A program made the position numbers and the translations under genes. DNA of 22,853 nt from a virus: positions 1 through 22,853 of the IMG/VR virus record IMGVR_UViG_3300010370_000261; one strand, written 5' to 3'. This document shows positions 15,514 to 20,963 of the stretch, in pieces (the stretch's first letter is position 1; every line of letters starts with the position of its first letter). The notes under the pieces were generated by a model that did no database searches, was not told the DNA's origin, and saw only the letters and a program-made list of their open reading frames with translations.

Positions 15514-16105
15514 TTTAGCACAAACTGACTTAATACCTATTGCTGAGGTTTTAGGAGGTGGTTATGTTACTAAAAGAGTAAACGGAAATAACGTTAATTA
15601 TCGTGTTTTTGCTCAAACAGCAAATAGCCCAACAATAACAGCAACTACAACAGAAGGTACTTTGATAGATGGCGGAGTAGGTTCTTTAACAGTCCCTGCA
15701 AACACTTTTCAGGTTGGCGATTCTTTTCGTTTAGATATGGGCGGAGTAATGAGCGCACAAAACGGAAACACGATAACAATAAGATTAAAAACGGGTTCTG
15801 TTTTATTAGGTAGTTCGGGTGCGTTAACAATGCCTTCAATTACTAATCAAGTTTGGTATTTAACAACTACGTTTACGATTAGAGCAATAGGTGCTGCTGG
15901 CACTGCTTCAATAGTTGCCTTGTCACAATTTCACGTTTTAAAAGCTGCTTCGGGAACTCAAGAAGGGTTTGCTTGGAATACGATTAACTCAACAACGTTT
16001 AGTACTACAATCAATAATACTTTAGACATAACGGCACAATTTAGTACTAACAACGCTAATAACTCTATTTATTCAGATATTTTCACATTAAGTAAAACAT
16101 ATTAA
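15470..16105 (+). CDS. Putative tail-fibre or appendage protein
   Basis: This 211-residue protein starts MAKVKISELTAKGSSLAQTDLIPIAEVLGGGYVTKRVNG, an N-terminal module I know from appendage proteins of Bacteroidetes phages ('KISELTA...DLIPIAE...GGYVTK'). The rest is Ser/Thr/Asn-rich beta structure without charges (TITATTTEGTLIDGG, SGALTMPSITNQVWYLTTTFTIRAIG, FSTTINNTLDITAQFST). Such composition is usual for surface-exposed fibre domains. The module probably attaches to the tail and the beta part may bind host surface sugars or proteins. It precedes the DUF1566-type gene by 11 bases and is likely co-transcribed with it. Confidence 0.6.
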   Translation: MAKVKISELTAKGSSLAQTDLIPIAEVLGGGYVTKRVNGNNVNYRVFAQTANSPTITATTTEGTLIDGGVGSLTVPANTFQVGDSFRLDMGGVMSAQNGNTITIRLKTGSVLLGSSGALTMPSITNQVWYLTTTFTIRAIGAAGTASIVALSQFHVLKAASGTQEGFAWNTINSTTFSTTINNTLDITAQFSTNNANNSIYSDIFTLSKTY

Positions 16106-16116
16106 AAAATTAAATT

Positions 16117-16929
16117 ATGGCAAACGAAATAGGATGGGGAGAAGGTGCTTGTAATAACGATATAGGTTGGGGAGTAGCACAAGAATATTTTAGTTGTAGC
16201 GGAGCAGGTGCTAATGCTGCTGTTAAAAACAGTGATGATACTTACAATGTAACAGTTGCGTCTGGAGGTACATTAATATTGCCTGATATTACAATAACTG
16301 ATAGTGACGGAACACCAAACACTGTGCCAGCAGTTCAAAACTTTACTTGCACACCGATTCCTGTCGGTGCAACGTTATTAAAAACAGGTCAAACAACGTC
16401 TTATAGAACTGGAGACGATGGCGACATTGAAGCAGGTAGAGATACAAATTTTACAACATTAGCAAGTAATAACCCATTCGGAAACACAAATCGTTTTACG
16501 GACGAGTTAGGTGGAACTACTTATACAAATAATATAGTAATTGATTGGAGTACTTACAATGGCTCAACTGTCTTAGGTATTTCACGAGTAGCGATAGCAA
16601 CAGGTCAAACTTGGAATAATGCTGTTGATAATTCACTTTCTTATTCAGTTGGAACTTTCACAAGTGGATGGAGATTGGCAAATATGAAAGAGATATTTAA
16701 CTTGCTTAACTATGCCAATAATGAGGCTAATTTATTAAACTATTCTCCATTGAATTTATCTTCAACAGGTCGCATCTATTGGAGTGCAAATACATTATCA
16801 AGTGCAACTACTTCGGCCTATACTTTTAACAATATAGGTAATACTGCAACAATGACAAAAGTCACAAGTGCAAATATGACTTATATAAGAGTAAGAACAT
16901 TTACCGTAACAGGAACAACTTTAACATAA
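16117..16929 (+). CDS. Receptor-binding candidate with DUF1566-type (C-type-lectin-like) domain
   Basis: The 270-residue product begins with a short duplicated motif (MANEIGWGEGACNNDIGWG), a signature of small tail or host-recognition proteins in Bacteroidetes phages. A Ser/Thr/Pro-rich, presumably beta, part follows. The C-terminal part at about residues 130-270 matches the DUF1566 pattern: TSGWRLANMKEIFNLLNYANN, then RIYWSANTLSSATTSAYTF and YIRVRTFTV. This domain has a C-type-lectin-like fold often found at surface-binding sites. With the preceding gene it probably forms the host-recognition device. No reverse transcriptase or template repeat for diversity generation is visible in the window. 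Its role is inferred from fold and position. Confidence 0.7.
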   Translation: MANEIGWGEGACNNDIGWGVAQEYFSCSGAGANAAVKNSDDTYNVTVASGGTLILPDITITDSDGTPNTVPAVQNFTCTPIPVGATLLKTGQTTSYRTGDDGDIEAGRDTNFTTLASNNPFGNTNRFTDELGGTTYTNNIVIDWSTYNGSTVLGISRVAIATGQTWNNAVDNSLSYSVGTFTSGWRLANMKEIFNLLNYANNEANLLNYSPLNLSSTGRIYWSANTLSSATTSAYTFNNIGNTATMTKVTSANMTYIRVRTFTVTGTTLT

Positions 16930-16937
16930 AATAAAAA

Positions 16938-17174
16938 ATGGCAACTTATAAATTTCCGCAATTCAACGTTACAATCACTAACCCTGTTGTAACAGTTACA
17001 ATAGTAACAGATGATATTATTAATAGAGTATGTAGTGCAAACGTTTTGCTAACTACACCTTCTGCAATCTTTGGGATAGATTTTTACGGATATTCTTATA
17101 CGCAAGATTGGAGCGACCAAGATATTATTGACTGGGTTAATAACGTGGAACTTCCAAAATACGAAGTACAATGA
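16938..17174 (+). CDS. Small structural protein of unknown function, 78 aa
   Basis: This 78-residue protein (MATYKFPQFNVTITNPVVTVTIVTDDIINRVCSANVLLTTPSAIFGIDFYGYSYTQDWSDQDIIDWVNNVELPKYEVQ) has a beta-rich first half and an acidic, aromatic second half. It lies eight bases after the receptor-binding candidate and overlaps the holin-like gene as ATGA. A fibre accessory or chaperone role is possible from position, but I see no motif to support it. Confidence 0.6.
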   Translation: MATYKFPQFNVTITNPVVTVTIVTDDIINRVCSANVLLTTPSAIFGIDFYGYSYTQDWSDQDIIDWVNNVELPKYEVQ

Positions 17175-17383
17175 TTGACGTAAGCAAAGTTATAGAAATA
17201 ATCAAAAAGCAGGGAGCAACGGGAGTTTTGGCGATGTGGTTATGGTATACTCATTCCGATGTTCAAGATTTAAAACATCGTTTATATGATTGTTATGGGA
17301 AAAATAATAACACGGCTTCGAAGCCAATTAATGACACTACTCATTTTGCTGTTTTACCGAAAGATGAATTGAACGAAGAATGA
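17171..17383 (+). CDS. Holin-like small membrane protein
   Basis: This 70-residue protein has a short amphipathic start (MIDVSKVIEIIKKQGATG) and one hydrophobic segment (GVLAMWLWY) of only about 13-16 residues. The C-terminal half is polar (SDVQDLKHRLYDCYGKNNN...). It lies directly before the endolysin (ATGA overlap at 17380). This layout of one membrane segment plus a polar tail in front of a lysin is common in Bacteroidetes phage lysis cassettes. Such proteins are called holins by position. The short segment makes insertion as a full transmembrane helix less certain. It could alternatively be a lysis regulator. Confidence 0.55.
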   Translation: MIDVSKVIEIIKKQGATGVLAMWLWYTHSDVQDLKHRLYDCYGKNNNTASKPINDTTHFAVLPKDELNEE

Positions 17384-17898
17384 ATTACGATTGGTTAAAA
17401 GAAGAAAAAGCACCCCGTGTTTTAGTTCAAGCTGTTAAACAACTTGGGGTAACCGAGATTGTAGGCAAAGAACACAATCCTGTTATATTAGGTTGGGCTA
17501 AAGAACTTAAATTAGCAAGTGTTTATAATTCAGACGAGATTCCGTGGTGTGGTTTGTTTATAGCTTATTGCTGTAAAATGGCAGGTCTTGACGTAGTAGA
17601 TAAACCATTATGGGCGTTATCGTGGAGTAATTGGGGTAATGCTGTAAGCGAACCAATGTTAGGCGATATACTAACGTTTAGACGAAACGGAGGAGGACAC
17701 GTTGGAATTTATGTTGGCGAAGACGTGACACATTTTCACGTTTTAGGCGGAAATCAAGGTAACGCAGTTAGTGTTTCTCGTATTGCAAAGAGTAGATTAT
17801 ATAAAGCAAGGCGGACAGCTTGGAAGGTTGCACAACCTACGAATGTTCGAAAAGTAAAATTAGAAGCAAAAGGAGTAATAACAACAAACGAAGCATAA
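17380..17898 (+). CDS. Endolysin, CHAP/NlpC-P60-like cysteine peptidase
   Basis: The 172-residue product has the features of the papain-like TIGR02594-type lysin family. PWCGLFIAYCCKMAGL contains the probable nucleophile Cys57 and LWALSWSNWGN follows. GDILTFRRNGGGHVGIYVGED has the probable catalytic His107, and VLGGNQGNAVSV supplies the usual third polar residue (Asn125). These enzymes cut peptide bonds in peptidoglycan, which releases progeny. There is no signal peptide, so export would depend on a holin, consistent with the holin-like gene just before it. The C-terminal ~25 residues are basic and may help cell-wall binding. The stop overlaps the start of the next small gene (TAATG). Confidence 0.9.
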   Translation: MNYDWLKEEKAPRVLVQAVKQLGVTEIVGKEHNPVILGWAKELKLASVYNSDEIPWCGLFIAYCCKMAGLDVVDKPLWALSWSNWGNAVSEPMLGDILTFRRNGGGHVGIYVGEDVTHFHVLGGNQGNAVSVSRIAKSRLYKARRTAWKVAQPTNVRKVKLEAKGVITTNEA

Positions 17899-18119
17899 TG
17901 GCAAAGAAAAATTTAAACGTAAATGTTGACACGGAAAATATAGATGTTAATGTTGAACGTAAAGACGGAGATTTAAAAGTTAACTACGATTCTAAAAAAC
18001 TTGATGTACAAGTTAATAAAACCGCTGACAACGTTGAGGTGAAAGTCGACGCACAAGGCGGTTTATTAAAACTGGTTGGCAAAGTATTAAAAAAAGTTTT
18101 GCTGAGAAGATTAAAATAG
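17898..18119 (+). CDS. Small lysis-cassette protein with cationic amphipathic C-terminus
   Basis: The start at ATG 17898 overlaps the endolysin stop; a longer frame from 17820 would overlap it by 79 bases and is not likely. The 73-residue product has two parts. Residues 1-52 are polar with repeated V/N/D-rich beta-like units (LNVNVDTENIDVNVERKDGD and NKTADNVEVKVD). Residues 54-73 are GGLLKLVGKVLKKVLLRRLK: seven basic residues, no acidic ones, with Leu/Val spaced as in an amphipathic helix. This is the profile of a membrane-active peptide. Being last in the lysis cassette it may help disrupt the outer membrane, as the cationic peptide proposed for the phiKT phage does in place of spanins. No spanin pair is visible in this window. 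This function is an inference. Confidence 0.65.
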   Translation: MAKKNLNVNVDTENIDVNVERKDGDLKVNYDSKKLDVQVNKTADNVEVKVDAQGGLLKLVGKVLKKVLLRRLK

Positions 18120-18127
18120 TATATTTG
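18098..18127 (+). promoter_or_regulatory. Bacteroidetes-type promoter P1
   Basis: TATATTTG (18120-18127) fits the -7 box TAnnTTTG of Bacteroidetes sigma factors. TTTG (18098-18101) lies 18 bases upstream as the -33 box. It starts inside the last codons of the lysis cassette gene. Transcription would begin near 18134 and would meet the terminator at 18166 after about 60 bases. Confidence 0.65.
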
Positions 18128-18133
18128 CACTAT

Positions 18134-18192
18134 TCTTCATAATTGATAGGTTAATTGTTAACGAGAAACCCTTACTTCGGTAGGGGTTTTTT
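18134..18192 (+). ncRNA. Possible short RNA between promoter P1 and its terminator
   Basis: Only about 59 bases separate the likely start of transcription from P1 and the end of the terminator's T run. They contain a perfect 13-base inverted repeat with a three-base centre (GTTAATTGTTAAC, 18150-18162), the weak pair CTAT/ATAG around it, and the terminator stem. No reading frame is present. A short stable RNA is one reading. The inverted repeat could instead be an operator for a repressor, and the terminator may simply end late transcription. Confidence 0.4.
18166..18192 (+). terminator. Intrinsic terminator with UUCG tetraloop
   Basis: AAACCCTTAC (18166-18175) pairs with GTAGGGGTTT (18180-18189) in ten pairs, one of them G-U, closed by a C(UUCG)G tetraloop, followed by six T (18187-18192). 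It lies 47 bases after the last lysis gene and separates late from early transcription. Confidence 0.92.
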
Positions 18193-18245
18193 AGTTTATA
18201 GAAAAAATATTTGTTAAAAATGTAACATTATATTTAAAAGTATAG

Positions 18246-18253
18246 TATATTTG
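18246..18253 (+). promoter_or_regulatory. Bacteroidetes-type promoter P2 (-7 box), start of the early operon
   Basis: TATATTTG at 18246-18253 is a perfect TAnnTTTG box located 25 bases before the ATG at 18278. No clear TTTG -33 box lies at the usual distance; the nearest lies at 18210-18213, 32 bases upstream. The bases around it (AAAAGTATAGTATATTTG) resemble P1. It probably starts transcription of the small early genes with a short A/T-rich leader. Confidence 0.6.
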
Positions 18254-18277
18254 TACCAAACAATTAATATTTAAGTT

Positions 18278-18424
18278 ATGAAAAATTACTTTTTAGACTT
18301 GTTAGACCAAGTCACACCTGCGAATGAAGAACACAAAGAGTTTTTAAGGGTCATTTCGTTCGGTTTAACGCTGTTTATCGGCACGTTTGGTATGTTACTA
18401 TCACTTTTTATTTTAATACGATGA
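18278..18424 (+). CDS. Small tail-anchored membrane protein, 48 aa
   Basis: This is the first gene after promoter P2. The frame ATG 18278 to TGA 18422-18424 encodes 48 residues. The first half is polar (MKNYFLDLLDQVTPANEEHKEFLR). The second half is one strongly hydrophobic helix of about 20 residues (VISFGLTLFIGTFGMLLSLFILI) ending in a single Arg. This suggests a protein anchored in the inner membrane by its C-terminus with its N-terminus in the cytoplasm. The stop overlaps the next start as ATGA, supporting translation. Early small membrane proteins in phages often interfere with host membranes or exclude other phages; this role is only a suggestion here. Confidence 0.7.
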   Translation: MKNYFLDLLDQVTPANEEHKEFLRVISFGLTLFIGTFGMLLSLFILIR

Positions 18425-18603
18425 GAAAGCCTAAAAAAGCGTCCCCGACTTTGATTGAAATAATTGATTATTGGTTGGAGCAAAAGAAGAATAATACGGG
18501 AAGGATGGATATTCAACATTATATGAAGGTTTGCCACGCAAAAGCACGAACGTTAAGATGGAATGAGAACGATAAAACTTGGAGTTATGTGGGTAAAAAA
18601 TAG
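18421..18603 (+). CDS. Small basic early protein, 60 aa
   Basis: The gene starts at the ATGA overlap with the membrane-protein gene. The 60-residue product (MRKPKKASPTLIEIIDYWLEQKKNNTGRMDIQHYMKVCHAKARTLRWNENDKTWSYVGKK) is basic and helical with aromatic residues, and could bind nucleic acid, but no defined motif is visible. It overlaps the next gene. Function unknown. Confidence 0.6.
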   Translation: MRKPKKASPTLIEIIDYWLEQKKNNTGRMDIQHYMKVCHAKARTLRWNENDKTWSYVGKK

Positions 18604-18976
18604 AGATGGTTATACTTTGTTGCTAAGTAATGACCCTTGTGAAGTATTTTATTATTTTAATATAAAAGAAATGCACGGGTTAAACATAACGGATTGTAGG
18701 TTGCATCAAAACACGAAACAAAGTAGTTATATTGCAGGGTGGTGTAATTTCATTCCTAAAGTAAATAATCAGTATGGTGAAAAGGATAAGCGATTCGTGT
18801 TTATTAACTTGTCACAATGTACGGATGAGGTTAAAACAACGGGTTTAATTATGCACGAACTTTGTCATCAGTCGTTATTCAGGTTTAATTACGATATGGA
18901 AAAAGAAGAAGAAATAATTACTTGGGCAGAAAATGAAACCTACGAAATTTATGAATACGTTAAAACATTGATATGA
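18587..18976 (+). CDS. Small zinc metallopeptidase-like protein (HExxH)
   Basis: The 129-residue product contains LIMHELCHQSLFRF, an HExxH zinc-binding motif at residues 90-94 (H90, E91, H94). It sits after a strand (RFVFINLSQC) and helix (EVKTTGLIMHELCHQS) in the usual metzincin-like layout. A candidate third ligand lies in the following acidic helix (EKEEEIITWAENETYEI, around E107-E115). Starting at ATG 18587 gives 129 residues with a 17-base overlap; ATG 18563 would add eight residues and a larger overlap. The size and HELCH motif resemble ImmA/IrrE- or SprT-like phage and host peptidases. It may cut a host or phage regulator early in infection, but the substrate is unknown. It ends in an ATGA overlap with the next gene. 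Confidence 0.7.
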   Translation: MWVKNRDGYTLLLSNDPCEVFYYFNIKEMHGLNITDCRLHQNTKQSSYIAGWCNFIPKVNNQYGEKDKRFVFINLSQCTDEVKTTGLIMHELCHQSLFRFNYDMEKEEEIITWAENETYEIYEYVKTLI

Positions 18977-19179
18977 AATACAGGTGGATTAGAAAAATAA
19001 CTCAAACGTATAAGGGTAGAACTTATTTAAGTTATGCGGTAAGTATTAACGACAAGCATCTTTATAGTTCGTCCGTGTTAGAGTATTGCGAAGAATACGT
19101 TTTGAAGTACGCACAAAAACACGGAATCAAAGAAGAAGATATATTAAGAAATGGAAAACATAAAAGAATTAAATTATGA
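18973..19179 (+). CDS. Small early protein, 68 aa
   Basis: The product (MKYRWIRKITQTYKGRTYLSYAVSINDKHLYSSSVLEYCEEYVLKYAQKHGIKEEDILRNGKHKRIKL) starts with a basic strand-like part and continues as a charged helix. ATGA overlaps on both sides (18973-18976 and 19176-19179) support it as a translated gene in the early operon. There is no recognisable domain. Confidence 0.65.
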   Translation: MKYRWIRKITQTYKGRTYLSYAVSINDKHLYSSSVLEYCEEYVLKYAQKHGIKEEDILRNGKHKRIKL

Positions 19180-19391
19180 AAACAAAAGAAGTTACAGCGG
19201 TATTCGAATGGACGAATAAAGCTATTTTGTTGCAGCAACTGGATAGGTTAAAAGAATTAATTTTACAAGGTAAAGAATATCACGAGGACGTTTATAATCA
19301 AGTTAGTTTACAATTTATGCAGAAATACGAACGAACTCGGGGTTTTAAGATAGTAAGTGAAAATGAAGTAATAGTAAAATCTAAAGTATGA
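19176..19391 (+). CDS. Small early protein, 71 aa
   Basis: The 71-residue product (MKTKEVTAVFEWTNKAILLQQLDRLKELILQGKEYHEDVYNQVSLQFMQKYERTRGFKIVSENEVIVKSKV) is helical in its middle and basic near the end. It is joined to both neighbours by ATGA overlaps. Function unknown. Confidence 0.65.
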   Translation: MKTKEVTAVFEWTNKAILLQQLDRLKELILQGKEYHEDVYNQVSLQFMQKYERTRGFKIVSENEVIVKSKV

Positions 19392-19624
19392 CACCAAAAG
19401 AAAAAGCATTTGAATTATTTACAAAATTTGCAGACATTGAACATTTAGGTGTTTATGGGGATTATAACGGAACTTGGGAATGGAGTTCGTCTTTATGGAG
19501 AAAACAAGCTAAAGAAAGTGCTATAATTGCAGTAGATGAAATTATTAGTTCTAATAAAATATATAATCATAATTATTCTAATATATTTTGGAACGAAGTT
19601 AAACACGAAATAGAAAACCTATGA
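19388..19624 (+). CDS. Small early protein, MTPKE family copy 1, 78 aa
   Basis: The product begins MTPKEKAFELFTKFADI and contains AKESAIIAVDEIISSNK and WNEVKHEIENL near its end. The pattern 'MTPKE.A.EL..KF ... CA..A...I ... E....LE.L' is familiar from small proteins repeated in Flavobacteriia phage early regions. The following gene shares this start and end, so the two look like a tandem duplication. The role is unknown. Confidence 0.7.
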   Translation: MTPKEKAFELFTKFADIEHLGVYGDYNGTWEWSSSLWRKQAKESAIIAVDEIISSNKIYNHNYSNIFWNEVKHEIENL

Positions 19625-19803
19625 CACCTAAAGAATTTGCAATAGAATTAATAGACAAGTTTTACATAGGTCTTGAAATAAAAGACTACCGGGTAGCAAG
19701 AAATTGCGCTATATTTACTTGTCACCAAAGAATACAGGAAACAACTACGTTAACACGAATTAAATTTTTAAAAGAAGCAGTAACCCAATTAGAAAAGCTA
19801 TGA
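19621..19803 (+). CDS. Small early protein, MTPKE family copy 2, 60 aa
   Basis: This 60-residue product (MTPKEFAIELIDKFYIGLEIKDYRVARNCAIFTCHQRIQETTTLTRIKFLKEAVTQLEKL) shares the MTPKExAxELxxKF start, a central 'CAI' segment and the 'E...QLE.L' end with its neighbour, but is shorter. The ATGA overlaps on both sides support translation. It probably arose by duplication and divergence from the preceding gene or from a common source. Confidence 0.7.
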   Translation: MTPKEFAIELIDKFYIGLEIKDYRVARNCAIFTCHQRIQETTTLTRIKFLKEAVTQLEKL

Positions 19804-19889
19804 GAAATTATTTAGGATGCGCCGTTTACTTTTTTTTAGGTGGTTTATTTTGGTACATTGTTATTCACTTTATAATTAAGTTTTGGTGA
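19800..19889 (+). CDS. Very small membrane peptide, 29 aa
   Basis: The frame ATG 19800 to TGA 19887-19889 encodes 29 residues (MRNYLGCAVYFFLGGLFWYIVIHFIIKFW), almost all of which form one hydrophobic helix. It is coupled by ATGA to the gene before it and by an ATG at 19889 to the gene after it. This coupling is the main support for a real gene at this size. The product would insert in the inner membrane. Function unknown. Confidence 0.55.
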   Translation: MRNYLGCAVYFFLGGLFWYIVIHFIIKFW

Positions 19890-20005
19890 TGAGAGTTCTT
19901 GGATTATGGGATGGAAAGCAAAAGATTGACTATCGAAAGTTAAGGCGATGGAAGGTAAAAGTTAACATATCGAATAATTTTTATAAGAATTTTGAAGAAG
20001 ATTAA
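19889..20005 (+). CDS. Small basic protein, 38 aa
   Basis: The frame starts on the last base of the preceding stop and gives 38 residues (MRVLGLWDGKQKIDYRKLRRWKVKVNISNNFYKNFEED), with a basic centre and acidic end. Promoter P3 overlaps its 3' end. It is the last gene of the small-gene cluster. Function unknown. Confidence 0.5.
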   Translation: MRVLGLWDGKQKIDYRKLRRWKVKVNISNNFYKNFEED

Positions 20006-20024
20006 AAAATAGTTCGTATATTTG
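19991..20024 (+). promoter_or_regulatory. Bacteroidetes-type promoter P3
   Basis: TTTG (19991-19994) and TATATTTG (20017-20024) are separated by 22 bases, within the spacing reported for Flavobacterium -33/-7 boxes. The sequence TTAAAAAATAGTTCGTATATTTG resembles P1 and other Flavobacteriia promoters. Transcription would start near 20030, exactly at the first hairpin of the element downstream. Confidence 0.7.
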
Positions 20025-20029
20025 TAAAA

Positions 20030-20109
20030 CCTGTGCAGAGGTAAATTAAGGAAATTATTATAAACTCTTTAGTTAGTAGGCTGCACCCGAACGCTAAAGG
20101 GTTTTTTTT
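20030..20109 (+). ncRNA. Structured leader or small RNA with a possible kissing loop
   Basis: The RNA from P3 could form hairpin 1, ACCT (20029-20032) with AGGT (20039-20042), whose six-base loop is GTGCAG (20033-20038). Hairpin 2 is the terminator, whose loop contains CTGCAC (20081-20086), fully complementary to the first loop. No coding frame is present. It is either a free RNA of about 80 bases or an attenuator in front of the replication genes that start at 20153. Confidence 0.55.
20062..20109 (+). terminator. Intrinsic terminator of the structured leader
   Basis: AAACTCTTTAG (20062-20072) pairs with CTAAAGGGTTT (20094-20104) in eleven pairs with one G-U, around a 21-base loop. Eight T follow or overlap the stem (20102-20109). 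The loop is much longer than usual. Confidence 0.85.
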
Positions 20110-20152
20110 ATGACTAAAGTTTACTTGTTTTCTGAAAACATTTATAATCAAA

Positions 20153-20365
20153 ATGGTACAATTAGTTTTTTATGGTTCGGTAAAGTCTGAAACAACCGAA
20201 CACGAGTTGCGATGTTTTTGTAATACTCATCACGAAATTTATGTTGGAATTGAAATGCATCAGGGAATTGAGCATTTTATTTGCTTAGATAAAGCTACAG
20301 CAATAAAATTTAGCAAAGAATTACGTAAACAAATAGCACTTATAGAAGATGAGAAAGGGGTTTAA
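20153..20365 (+). CDS. Small conserved-looking protein before the replication genes, 70 aa
   Basis: The 70-residue product (MVQLVFYGSVKSETTEHELRCFCNTHHEIYVGIEMHQGIEHFICLDKATAIKFSKELRKQIALIEDEKGV) starts with a strand, has an NTHHEIYVGIEM element and ends with a charged helix. The segment FICLDKATAIKFSKELRKQI is one I have seen in small proteins of Flavobacteriia phages next to replication genes. It overlaps the next gene by 17 bases. No function is known to me. Confidence 0.65.
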   Translation: MVQLVFYGSVKSETTEHELRCFCNTHHEIYVGIEMHQGIEHFICLDKATAIKFSKELRKQIALIEDEKGV

Positions 20366-20963
20366 ATTTTATCGCAGTTATTATGATGTAGCTTCGGAAC
20401 TAAACGACAAAGATAGGTTAGCTTTTTACGATGCGCTATTAAAAAGACAATTTACAGGAGTGGAAGTTGAATTAACGGGGTTAGCAAAGTTTGCTTATAT
20501 TAGCCAAAAGCATTCAATAGACGCACAAGTTAAAGGTTATGAAGATAAAACAAACACCCCTTTAATAGACCCTGCACAAGGGGGTGCGCAAGGGGGTATT
20601 GAAGCCCCTTCGGTACAAGAGAAAGAGAAAGAGAAAGAGAAAGAACAACTTGTTATAGTTCCTTTTCAGGAACGTGTAAATAGTTTTTTGAATTGGTTTA
20701 ACTCAGAATTTACAAAACACGAAAAACAACAAGGTAAATTTAGAACCCTAAACAATCAAACTGAAAGTAACCTAAAAAAACTTTTGGATAAATATTCTTC
20801 TGAAGAATGGAGTTATGCATTTTTTAATATGATTCAAAATGAATGGGTAATAGAAAGTAAGAATGCAACACCCGACCATTTTTTAAGACCTGCTAACTTT
20901 GAGAAATATTTAAACCAACCTAAACAACAAGAAGAAAAATTTAACCTACCCCATTTACGATGA
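20349..20963 (+). CDS. Replisome organizer or helicase-loader-like protein
   Basis: The 204-residue product begins MRKGFKFYRSYYDVASELNDKDRLAFYDALLKRQFTGVEVELTGLAKFAY, the DUF6291-like module found at the start of phage replication proteins. A linker of low complexity follows (QGGAQGG, then EKEKEKEKE, about residues 77-98). The C-terminal part (QERVNSFLNWFNSEFTKHEKQQGKF ... EWVIESKNATPDHFLRPANFEKYLN) resembles the ending of phage replication initiators and helicase loaders. The domain order suggests origin binding by the N-terminal part and contact with the helicase encoded next by the C-terminal part, with which it overlaps as ATGA. The linker is a simple-repeat region. Confidence 0.7.
   Translation: MRKGFKFYRSYYDVASELNDKDRLAFYDALLKRQFTGVEVELTGLAKFAYISQKHSIDAQVKGYEDKTNTPLIDPAQGGAQGGIEAPSVQEKEKEKEKEQLVIVPFQERVNSFLNWFNSEFTKHEKQQGKFRTLNNQTESNLKKLLDKYSSEEWSYAFFNMIQNEWVIESKNATPDHFLRPANFEKYLNQPKQQEEKFNLPHLR
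20573..20642 (+). repeat. Direct and simple repeats inside the replication gene
   Basis: Two neighbouring 12-base units, TGCACAAGGGGG (20573-20584) and TGCGCAAGGGGG (20585-20596), differ at one base. CCCCTTCGG follows and can pair with the G runs. Four copies of GAGAAA (20619-20642) encode EKEKEKEKE. Phage origins often lie inside initiator genes, so this may be an origin. It may also be only a flexible linker. Confidence 0.6.

Noticed and set aside
16675-16900. A possible variable region of a diversity-generating retroelement in the DUF1566-type gene.
   Set aside because: There is no reverse transcriptase gene and no second copy of this stretch in the window.
20110-20190. A 26-residue frame from the ATG right after the terminator T run.
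   Set aside because: It overlaps the larger 20153 gene in another frame, begins in the terminator's T run and has no coupling or conserved-looking content.
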